A stretch of DNA of 64,000 nt, taken from positions 53,888,918 through 53,952,917 of the forward strand of contig NC_134277.1 in assembly GCF_949628215.1 (NCBI RefSeq), read 5' to 3'. The notes beneath the pieces are model-generated. The model had not been told where the DNA came from and made no database searches. It saw only the letters and a list, made by a program, of their open reading frames with translations. Shown here one piece after another: positions 15,890 through 25,981 of this stretch. Each line of letters begins with the position of its first letter. The first letter of the stretch is position 1. The translations under genes and the position numbers were made by a program. The stretch comes from Phalacrocorax aristotelis. Lineage: Eukaryota > Chordata > Aves > Suliformes > Phalacrocoracidae.

Positions 15890-16655
15890 TAGCCTGAAAG
15901 AGCAGGCCAACAAGACCTGCATGAGGTTTAACAAAGATAAATGTTAAATCCTGCACCTGGCATGCAGTAATCCCACACAGCAGTAGAGGAAATGTGTCAC
16001 TGCACGGGGCGCAGATTAGGGGGTCCCGATGGATGGCAACCTGAACATGTTCCACCAGTGTGCCCTTGCAGCACTGAAGGCAAACCTTGTCATGGGCTGC
16101 ATCAACAAGAGTACAGCCAGGTAATCAAGGGTTGTGATTATTCCCGTCCATTTAGCAGTTGCCAGGGCATACCTCTAATACTGGATCTAGGTTTTGTCTC
16201 TCCAGTCCAAGGGAGATACTAACAAATTGGAGAAGGTCCACTGAAGGACCACCAAGATGACGAGGGGATTGGAGAACTTGACAGATGAAGAAACAATGAA
16301 GGAACTTGGTTTGTTCAGCCTAGAAAGGCTCGAGGGGATCTAATCACACTTTTCTAATACCTGACATGTAATTACAGAGGAGAGGCAAGAACTCCCTTTG
16401 CAAGGATGCACTGTGACAGAAAAGAAGCAATAGGTGCAAATGCCTTTAAAAGAATTTCCATATGGATAAGGAAAAAATTTGCACCATAAGAAAAAATAAA
16501 CTTTGGACTAGGCTGCCCTGTGGGCCCTTACTGGAAATATCAAGACTTGACAGGGACCTGGATAACTCAATTTAAGGGCATTCTTTCAACAAAAGGTTGG
16601 GCCGTACAATCTCCAGAGGTCCCTGCCAGCCTGGATTTCTACATGGTTCAGCAAT
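15890..16655 (+). repeat. Decayed CR1 LINE, 3' portion
   Basis: This is the 3' end of a chicken-repeat-1 type non-LTR retrotransposon in plus orientation. Landmarks recalled from CR1 appear in order: the AACAAGACCTGCATGAGG stretch near 15.91 kb, TGCCCTTGCAGC near 16.06 kb, GGGCTGCATCAA near 16.1 kb, CACCAAGATGACGAGGGGAT near 16.25 kb, TTGTTCAGCCTAGAAAGGCT near 16.31 kb, and the 3' end GAGGTCCCTGCCAGCCTGGA near 16.62 kb. The copy is 5'-truncated, as is usual, and lacks a piece near 15.97 kb compared with the copies I remember. The reverse transcriptase C-terminus is interrupted by stops and frameshifts, so it cannot move on its own. Divergence looks high, so the insertion is old. The edges are approximate. 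Confidence 0.88.
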
Positions 16656-19600
16656 GCTGTGCAGATCTGCTGACTGGTCCATGTTCAACCCTGACAGATG
16701 TAAACTTGAGGGATTAAAAATCTGGAAAGTAACAAGTGTCAAAAGTAAGAAGATGCTGCTCCCATCTCTAACCAGGAAGGTGAAGCTCCTTGGTATGAAG
16801 AAATACTTATTGTTGCTATCTACAGCATTCAGTACCAGTAACTTGTGATACAGGGTTAGAAATAGACCTGTAATGATGTAAAAGTTGCCCTGTATCTCCG
16901 AATAAAACATTTTATGAATTTAAGTACAAAAAATGTTATGACAAGCACTTTCTCACTTTCCCCCTTTCACTGCCTGTGAAAGTCTGTGTCACGTCTACTT
17001 CTACTTTTGTGACTGCTATCTTCAGATTTCAGGGGTTTGGGATTGTTCCGAAACCAGTGAGGGACAGGGCATTTGGGGCCCCATCTCCAACTGTGACAGA
17101 ACGGCTAACCTGTCTTCCAGGCTGAGCGTCGCCCAAGTAGCACCCCATCTCCTTCACTCTCTTTGCACGCCACAAGGGACAGAAATCCTAAGACAGAAAG
17201 AGAAGCTGGGGAAAGGAGAATGGAAAACCCTTAAACAGGCTAAAGAGATAGTTCCATACTGGTAAATCACCACTTAGACAGTTCCCCGTCTGCTAGCTGT
17301 AGAAGAGTGGCCAAAAAAAGTATAGAATCCTATCCTGTGAAATCATTTATTGCTATTACTCGGGCTCAGCATTATAATAATAAAATCATATTTCAGAGGG
17401 TTGAGATTATAAAAGGATTGAAAAACAACAGAAAATACTCAAATTGGCTTTATAGCTGTGGGTATGTAAGATTCACACTTCACACAACTACCAAAAGATG
17501 GAGGGAAGGGAAAGAAGTGGAGGAGTGAAATAAAGACTGGTTTGCAAAAATAACTCTTCCCAAAGATGTTTACTATGAGGTTTTCAACCAAGTGAAAAAA
17601 GAAGTATTGTGACAGCTACTCATATGCCTTCTCACCAGCACTGCCCAGAGGACTACCTGTACTAAGTGGCTCCTATTCAGTGCCCATATTTTTACAGATC
17701 CTACCTGGATGCATCACTTCTTCCCCTAACTATGAAGAGTGTAAGTACTCCACACCAGACTGTCAGTTTTACCACAGAGCTGGATGCACACATAACCATC
17801 CTAAGTACTCAGGCACTGCAATGCCTAAATTCCTTCATCTGTCTAGGCATTCTTTGGAAGCTGCCTATCTTTCATTGACAGCGTAGTAATATTTAGCCGT
17901 TTGGTTAAAAAAAGATCAATTCAAAGGAAAAGAAATATTTCACCTCAGGTGTATTTTCTCCCTTCCAACTGCAAATTATTTCAATCCCAGAGAAGAAACC
18001 AAATATCTAACACCTGTCATAATCTTTAATTCTAAGTTAATCTTAAAAGAACTGCTTCTGAAGATCAGGACAACACTTTTACATACAAATCTTACCCATG
18101 AAGAAAAAGGCCCTTACGGTCCATACCTAAGTCATTCCTGAGAGCAACTAAAGTTCATTTTATTGTTGAAAATGCTCTTTAGTACTGTCTTTCAACAATG
18201 CAGTTATGTAAGTTAGAAAGGAAACATCAGCCTGTCTTCAAAACCATTTTATCCAGAGTGTTTCCAGAGCACCGAGAAACCCGCTGCTTCCTGATTTAGT
18301 ACACAGTAGGCCTTTCAGGAGAGGCAGGAACCCACATCGTTTCTTAGTGCCCCAGATTTGCACGAATGCTACTAATGCAATTTGTTTAGCATCTTCAACG
18401 TTAAAACATTATCACTACTCCCTCTAGTGGGTGTCCTAAATGAAGCAAATGTTCCCTGCTGCCTGACAAAGAAAATATTTTATTATCAATAAAGCTGCTC
18501 TGAAATTAAGCATGTAAGCATTTGCAGCTATCAGAAAACAGGGTGTTACTGAGTATCTCAGGTCTTTTTGTTTCCTTAGAAGTTGCAGGGCCAGCAATAA
18601 CCAAAACTAGGCTTTTCCTGAATTGGTAGGAGCAAGCCAGATACAGAAAAATGCTATTCCACAAGAAGCAGAACTTGCAGATGCTGATTTCCATTGGACG
18701 TGCATCCTACATCCCTGCACAGCTCTTCAAAGCCATCGGTGCTCCTTGCCCGCATGCACACACACTCCTCCCTGCCTTGGTCTCTCTCAAACACCAGAGG
18801 CTGGGCTGGAGGAAGCACGTGCTTTGGCTTGCCTTATGGTTTATTTTCTGTTTTACTGGCATAACATGAAAAACAAAGACAAGGATGGAAAACATTAGAA
18901 AACCCCCACGGCCAAAATCTGAAGCTGGGAGATTTATGGAAAAAGATCACCTTCTCCCACCCCTCCAGATGACTAGCAGGCACTACTCTCTGACCAGATT
19001 TGGTGTCTATAGATGAAATTCTGACTGGTTTAACTGACCAAAGTAAATAACAGAACTGTCGCTGAAATCTCTGCTGTCTCGTTAAGAACAAACGGTGAGG
19101 AAAGTGATGCAAAACTAGAACCACTAATTGGAAGCACAGTATTGATTTCTGTGATCATTTTATATACTGAGTCAAAATTTAGCTTCTTTTTCCTCTTCTA
19201 ATAAGAAAAGAATTAGAAAAGCACACCATGAACAGAAAGAGACCTTCTGCATGTAAATCACTACCAGATGAAGCAATGACAGCTGTTATTTATGAATACA
19301 TTGCATTGTTCCCATGTTTTGTAAAACTATGTCTTAGTCCAAAGTTCTGTTGAAAGCATCTTTCCAGCTGATTGAATAGTTTGAAATGTCATCTCTAAAA
19401 GGTGCTCAGCTTAAGAGGGTTTAATACATGCTTTTAGAATAGGAAAAATTATAGGCTACTTTTGAAAAATAGCTATATAAAGAACATACTCTTGTTGTTC
19501 TGCATTTCAGGGCTAGCACAGCATTATCTCATCATAGAAAAACCACTTAAAACTAAAGCAGTGTGTTCAAGAAGCTTACATGTTTGTGTGATCTTAGTAT

Positions 19601-21618
19601 CTCTGGATCCTTTTCAAAATTTTTGGGGAAAAAAAAGATCTCTCTAAATTTATTAATCAGGAAACAATCTTGTTTTCTCTCAGTTGCTACTAGTCTCTTT
19701 TTTGTTTATCTTGCACCCATCTGCTCACCTTTAAGGACTCTATTTAATAATATCATTTGCACAGCCATAGGCCCATTACAGAAAAGATCCTAGGAGGGCA
19801 CTGGTACTGGAAACTCCCTCACACTTCCTTTTTGTAAAAATGACATTAAAAAACTCTAAATAATATATATTACCTTCATTCCAGGTGAGCTGCTAATGTG
19901 GCTGCCGCAGCCACAATTTCAAATATAAATGCAATCTTTCTCTTCCAGCAACCCCAAAGGAAAAAAACCAACACAGTTTATCTGGCCATGTAAAATGGGA
20001 GGACAGCAAAATTAAAATTGTGAAACCAAAAAATAGTCTCTTTAAAAAGCTGATGAGTCTACACTGCAAATAGTCAGGCATACAAGAAGTAGTGAAGGTC
20101 TACCATGAACTGGTGAAGAAAACTGCTATGTTTGTTTGTATTATATATAAACTGTAGGCAAAATGGCAAAACAAGAGATTAAAACCTCTAAGAGAAAAAC
20201 TGAGTAAGTAAACAGAAGAAAAAAAATAATAGGAATGAATGATTTTGAATTTGAATTATTTCTAAAATCAAATCCAGAGTCTTTCACTCTAATTATTCTA
20301 ATTATCTAAGCATTTATCCTTCATTAGTCATCAGACTATTACCATAATACCTAGATCTTTTTTGTATTACTTTTCAAGAACTACAATTTGATGCTGAAAG
20401 ACATGAAAACTATCACCTTTTTCTACTACTGTTTCTCAAATTCTGTTATATAGGTACCTGCATGTGTTGAGCTAGCAACAAGAAAATCAGTGGGTTTGAA
20501 AACTGGACTTTTTAGTTCTGGTGTGGTTCTCTCTGTCCAGAGCCTACATGGCCTGCTGCATCTCTCACCTGCAAGAGGAGGGCACTACTGAGCCCTTGTC
20601 CAAAACTGGAGAGAAGAATTAATCTGATTGCTGTCATAGAGTTTCAGCAACTGCGACACCAGAAGAGGAATATATTTAAACTTTCAATCAAAGTGACTAA
20701 AAAAAGCCCCAGTAATCTAATAACAAAGAAAATGTGATAGACCATTGAGAATCTTTTTCTAATCTGCATTTGTCCAAGCTATGAAAAGGTGTTTGCCATT
20801 TAGCCTGCGCAGTTGAGATGCTAAGTTAGTGAAACGTTGTAGAACACACGTCAGCATGCTAACAAGTCTGAATGTCAAGAATCAAGCAAAAATAGAACTG
20901 TTTCACGAGACGTGGTGACATTTATAGCACACCTCATTAATTACAGGCCATGGGGCTCTTTCATGAAGCTAAGTGTAGGAAATGTTAAGATGAATTTGAG
21001 TCCTTCATCCACAGAAAACAAACAAAACAATCACAAAGATGTAAAGAAAAGCGATACAGCCTTAACTATAGCTTTTTACCTTTCCAAATGACCATTCTTC
21101 TGACCTTTTAACAACACCTATGCAGTTAAGACAGATCCAAGACTGAAAAAATAATTACAGACAAAACAGAAGCAGGGCACAGTCTCCATCAGGTCTTTGA
21201 ATGAATTTTTTTTAATTCTTCTTCATGACCCAGGAATTCACAGCAAGGTACAATTTGACTATATGCTGACACCTGAAAAAAAGATGACCTGGAAGGGTTT
21301 CCCAACAAACAGGGCAAAAAGACTGCCAGATGTCAAGAACTGTGAGACAATGTGTGGGTATTCAGGTCTCTGAAGCCCACAAGAAACAAAGCAGAGTCAT
21401 CAGAATTAACTCTGCACCAAAATGTGAAAGATACTATCAATCTCCTATTCAGACTGTAACTGAGCAAAACTCTTCAGTGAAATCAGTAGGAAATTGTCCG
21501 AAATAAAAGGCTGAGTAGCAAACTCAGGATTGAACGCTTGATTCACTAAAGGAAATAATATCATGATATGCCACTTACGCAGAATACGTAGAAAATATGT
21601 GTGTGTATATATATGCAT

Positions 21619-21650
<32 letters not shown>

Positions 21651-23565
21651 TCACTTATACTTTTAGTACTGAATGGAGTCACTGCAGCGTAACCAGCATA
21701 TATGCACATTGTGAAGGAATTACCCAATTTAACAACAGGCAAAATTAAACCCTTTAAACAGGTATTTCTAAAAGCATCGTGTGTTTTGCTGTAAAACCTA
21801 GACTAGTGCAGGTTGAAAAAAAGTTTTATGTTTGGAGTTTTTTTTAAAAAACAAAAGATAATTCCCTTTATAAAAATGGAGCATTTAATTTTGAAGGATC
21901 TGCTTTTGGAAAAAGTACACTGTTACAATGCTTTGTATAAAATAATGCAAATCTCAGATGCTAGAGAAAGTTAGAAAAAACTATTCCCAGAGAGATTAAT
22001 CCAAAATGAAAATTTATTCTGCACTAAGTTAAATAGGCCATACTGGGTCCTTCTTCACTGATCACAAACAAAAAAAACTAATTCCAGACTGTGAATTTCT
22101 TGTGTTCTTGTAACAGTCATGAGTGGTTTAATATTTAGGTGCTCTAGTATTTCTAGGGAACACTTGTTAAGTTTTCCTGTGTGCTATATATGTATACAGC
22201 AAACACCAGCTGAACATATTCCAACAGCTTTACATCAAATACGAACAATTTATAAGGAATGTTTTCTTTACAAGTCAGCCAAGACTTGGAAGACCAAGCT
22301 AACTAACTACAGCAAATTTTAGCTAGTTACCACTGACAAGTTCTTTTAGTTATTCTTCATGAGCTTAGCTGCTGCTTAAGGCTATAGTTTCTGTGATATG
22401 GCTTTTCTCCATTGGTGGGGAGGGTCATCACACTGCTAAACTAGAGGAAACCTAAACTAGCTTTGTAGTAGACTTTGCCGCAATCATCGTTACAGCTGAG
22501 GAGAAAACCGTGTAGCAAGGCAGTAAGAAATCACTACTGGAACATGGTTTAGAGAAGCTGTCCTCAGCAAAGTCCCTTGACACTGTCTTTATGCACATGC
22601 ATTTTGGGAAATAAATACATAAAAATAAATGCATACGTGGTAACCATTTCATCCTGGAAACCATTTTTTACTTCTACTTCAGCCATTTTGCTGTTCATAG
22701 CAGCCCACCCTGCTGGAGGCTTTTGACTGAAAATAAAATCAGTCATATTGAAATACTGTAACATCCCTCCACTGCTACAGAAGCACTTACGCAAAATTTG
22801 TCCATTTATATAACAAAACCTTTTCCTTCTTAAGGAAAAGAACATTCAGGAACTCATGCCATGATATGTAGTCACAGTGACCCCAAGCTGAAAGAAAATA
22901 AACATGTATTGTAACGTGTAGATTTACAACTGCTGGTCAAAACACTCCAAAACTAAAATTGGAAGTACATTGTCTAGAAAGAGGCTCAGTCTTCTTCCCT
23001 GTGAGGTGCCCACTCAAGCTCCAAATTTCAAACCTCACCAGCAGCAGAAACCCACAGACACAGCTGAAAAAGCAGACTGTGAAGCCCCTGAATGCATGGG
23101 GAAATAAAACATTATTGACCAAGAGAGAAGACTGAGTTTTATTCAACATAATCAGAATTTAAAAATATTTACTCCAGATGAAAATATAGGAAAATTAGGC
23201 ATTGTTAACTTCTTGCCTGGGCCTTCAAATAAAAACAGTTGAGCTCAACACAACAGAGGAGTCCTAAGCAAGCCCAGAGAAATTGCCTGTGTTTTCAGAT
23301 CAACAGGTGAACATGAGCCCGGTAATTATTTTTGTATGCCCAGATGGAGGTCGCATCAAAGCGGATCACAATAATCAAGAGCGAAGATGATGAATTTTAG
23401 CTCTGTGGACAGGTGGGCAGAAAAAAGAAATGCATTAGCACAGGAGAAAGGAGCAGTTCTGTATGAAGAGACAACGGAAACACAAACTCCTTTTTATAGG
23501 GAGAGATGGCAAAACCAGTCCCCGTGGTTCCTCTGGGTGGGTGTTTCTGACAGCCCTGCTAGCCA
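16656..23565. other. Intergenic DNA, no gene recognised
   Basis: Apart from the CA microsatellite near 21.6 kb I see nothing that can be named. Short open frames on both strands are scattered and lack recognisable domains. The stretch around 20.78-20.96 kb contains TAAT-type motifs and few simple runs. It could be a conserved non-coding element, but that cannot be judged from one sequence. Confidence 0.65.
21600..21656. repeat. (CA)n / (TA)n microsatellite
   Basis: A run of GTGTGTATATATATGC is followed by about ten consecutive AC dinucleotides and then ATACACACAC. The alternating purine-pyrimidine tract is flanked by an inverted TG-rich start, so the segment can fold on itself. It is a typical vertebrate microsatellite and probably varies in length between individuals. 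Confidence 0.95.
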
Positions 23566-23969
23566 CCACCCCAGAGCCCCCCACGCACCCTGCCCACGCC
23601 GCCACCCCAGAGCCCCCCACGCACCCTGCCCACGCCGCCACCCCAGAGCCCCCACGCACCCTGCCCACGCCGCCACCCCAGCCCCCCACGCACCCTGCCC
23701 ACGCCGCCACCCCAGAGCCCCCCACACACCCTGCCCACGCCGCCACCCCAGAGCCCCCCACGCACCCTGCCCACGCCACCACCCCAGAGCCCCCCACGCA
23801 CCCTGCCCACGCCACCACCCCAGAGCCCCCACGCACCCTGCCCACGCCGCCACCCCAGAGCCCCCCATGCACCCTGGCCACCGCCAAGGGCCAGCAGATG
23901 CTGCGTGCCATCCTGCTGCTCTACCCCACCTACAAGAAGCGTGCCTTCGCCCTGCAGCACTCCCGCTGA
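23463..23969 (+). other. Open reading frame spanning the minisatellite, doubtful gene
   Basis: A 168-codon frame starts before the minisatellite, crosses it and ends at a TGA at 23967-23969. Most of the product is the proline-, histidine- and alanine-rich 12-residue repeat. Units of 35 or 33 bp push it out of phase and back twice, which argues against selection on the frame. The last 30 or so residues (AKGQQMLRAILLLYPTYKKR and onward) are non-repetitive and look protein-like, and they lie in GC-rich sequence. I do not recognise them. The segment may be a fragment of a GC-rich retrocopy or exon, or simply chance in CpG-rich DNA. I see no promoter, splice signal or poly(A) signal that would support a gene. 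Confidence 0.15.
23566..23886. repeat. GC-rich 36-bp minisatellite, about 9 units
   Basis: A 36-bp unit containing CACCCTGCCCACGCCGCC and CACCCCAGAGCCCCCCACG repeats about nine times. Some units are shorter: two have five instead of six C after CAGAG, and one lacks the GAG. The array is far more GC- and CpG-rich than its surroundings. Because 36 is a multiple of three, it holds long open frames on both strands, for example a 12-residue PTHPAHAATPEP period on plus. These frames follow from the repeat and are not evidence of a gene. The solo LTR begins about 340 bp further on. Confidence 0.95.
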
Positions 23970-24223
23970 GCCGGCACCCTCCCTGAGGCAGGCCCAGGCC
24001 TCGCAGCACCATGGCAGGAATGCCATGCCCCAAGCATGCGGCTGGATGCTGTCCATCACCGGTTACATTTAATGGGGGGAAACCTGCACACCTCAGCTGG
24101 GATCAGGGAGGTGCACACAGGCACCTCCGCTGACAACTCCTGCCTTACAAGCACAGATAAGGAGGGCCTCTCTGACATACTGTGCTGCGTGTAGCATCCA
24201 GCATCCCCTCAGCAGCCCCACAG

Positions 24224-24848
24224 TGTTTTTCTGGTTTAGCCCCAGCCGGCAACTCAGCCCCACACGGCTGCTCGCTCCCTCCCCCACCGGCGGGATGGGG
24301 GAGAGAATCAGAATGGTAAAAGTGAGAAAGCTCATGGGTTGAGATAAGAACAGTTTAATAATTAAAATAAACCAGTAATAGTAATAACAACAATAATAAT
24401 GTAATGAAAAGGAAAATAGCGAGAGAGGCATGGCGCAGCCACTCACCCGCCGACCCAACACCGCTGGTCCCTGAGTCCCAGCTGCCCCTCCCCTCCCCTC
24501 CCCCCATGGCAGCTGCCCCTCCCCTCCCCTCCCCCCATGGCAGCTGCCCCTCCCCTCCCCTCCCCCCATGGCAGCTGCCCCATTAATGTACCGGTCAAGG
24601 AGTCACATGGTATGGAATGAAAATCCCATTGGCCAGTCAGGGTCAGCTGCCCCCGCCATGGCCCCGCCCCTCCCGGCCTCCTGCCCCTGTGGGAGAGGGC
24701 GGGAAGCTGGGAAGGTCCCTGACTGCTACAGGGCGCTACTTAGCCACACTGAGCAGCTACTTAACAGCAACTAAAGCATCGATGTGCCATCGGCACTGTA
24801 CCAGCTACAGTGAAGAGAATTAACTCTATCCCAGCCAAAACCAGCACA
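24224..24848 (-). mobile_element. Solo LTR of an avian endogenous retrovirus (copy 1)
   Basis: Read on the minus strand this begins TGTGCTGGTTTTGGCTGGGA and ends in ACA, so it has the TG...CA ends of a retroviral LTR. It shares both end segments with the LTR at 44372-44968, including the CTCTCCCCCATCC block and the AGAGTTAATTCTCTTC block near the start. A possible poly(A) signal ATTAAA lies at 24354-24359 on minus. The TATA-like region of copy 2 is not preserved here, where the aligned part reads GTACATTAATGG. The interior differs from copy 2: it holds an AT-rich AAT/AAC-type run near 24.36-24.41 kb and a 31-bp tandem repeat. No gag, pol or env sequence flanks it, so the internal part was lost by LTR recombination. 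No clear target-site duplication is visible. Confidence 0.85.
24479..24582. repeat. 31-bp tandem repeat inside LTR copy 1
   Basis: Three complete 31-bp units start at 24479, 24510 and 24541, with a fourth partial unit from 24572. Each unit reads CAGCTGCCCC, then TCCCCTCCCC, then TCCCCCCATGG. On the minus strand each unit carries a run of four or more G-tracts separated by single A residues, which is a strong G-quadruplex pattern. The units are identical to one another, so the expansion is recent or has been homogenised. Confidence 0.95.
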
Positions 24849-25935
24849 AGTGTGGTTGCCTGTAGCCTCCCTTCATCAGCTGCAGGAAATCCCTTCAGTG
24901 AAATGCTCACCAAAATGAGAGGTGCTGCTTCGTGAGACGTGGCCATCTTTGCCCGAAAGTCCTCAAAGAAAAAAAAACAACAACTTACACATGATGTGTA
25001 GCTGAGGATATAAACTTCAAAACAGATTCCCTCAGCTCACTACCTTCAAAGCAAAATCGTTTTATGTATTCACCTTTTGTGAATGAAGACATTCACAGGA
25101 ACCCCCACAAGGGTTAGGCCTTAATCTGTTAACAGGTATTACAATTTTTCCCTCTTGACTGTTAGCACTTGTTGAGAACTAATTGGTTTATGAAAAATTT
25201 AAATTGCCTTTTAGTATTCAGAGCAAAATCTCTGGTAGTTTACAGCTGATAAAGACAGTTTGCATAGATAGGATCTTCAAAGTTACCCATCTAAAACTTT
25301 ATGTCTGTTGGTTTTTCTGTCTAATGAGTAGAGGAATCCTTAAAACCAAATTCATGGAGGAAGCGTGTTCTAAAAATGCACTTTTACCCTACTCCAGTCA
25401 AACTTTCTGTACAAATAAATGCATGGCTATGAAACACTACGTGACTTGTTTACAGCTAATCGAAACCGTTTGCAAAGCGTAATTTGCAAAGTTGTTACTT
25501 GTCTTCAAAATAAGCAAGAGAACTTTAACTTTTGTTTTAAGTACTATAAACAATGTATATAGCTTCTTAGAAACGCACTATTCATGCCTTACAGTCCAAC
25601 TAAAAACTGTTCTAGTTTGTTTCCTGCTAGGATAGGTAATTTATTAAAAGTTCCATAGAGTATTGTTACAAATTTTTACAAAAAATGTAGCTGCTGTGTA
25701 GACCTTCAGTTAAACTTGCCCATAAACTCAGAGCAGGAAATGCATTTATAAGGTGTTTGTAGCCAATATTTCCTATCACTGATAACATAATCATTATTCA
25801 TGCCACTATGGAGATGAACATTCAGTGTTGTCTTAGTTTTCAGTCATTGCTTGTAATAGACTTCAGAAATCTCTTCTCATTGATTTACCCTGAATTGTGA
25901 AAAGCATTTTGTCCTTTCTTTCAGTAGGGGCCAAT

Positions 25936-25981
25936 TTTCTAGACCATCTAGAGCAAGACTTTCTAGACCATCTGGAACAGG
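25936..25981. repeat. 24-bp tandem duplication
   Basis: Two adjacent copies of a unit beginning TTTCTAGACCATCT are separated by exactly 24 bp. They differ at a few positions near their 3' halves (AGAGCAAGAC versus GGAACAGG). This is a small local duplication with no evident function. Confidence 0.85.

Noticed and set aside
15704..16222. Short open frames within 15.7-16.2 kb
   Set aside because: Most overlap the decayed CR1 copy or its flank, are interrupted, and match no CR1 protein over their length.
18485..18500. AATAAAGCTGCT on plus as the end of an unknown plus-strand gene
   Set aside because: An isolated AATAAA hexamer is expected many times by chance in AT-rich DNA, and no coding exon lies upstream.
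23387..23986. 199-codon open frame on plus, the longest in the window, and opposing minus frames of 158-179 codons
   Set aside because: These arise because the 36-bp minisatellite is a multiple of three and lacks stops on either strand. Composition explains them.
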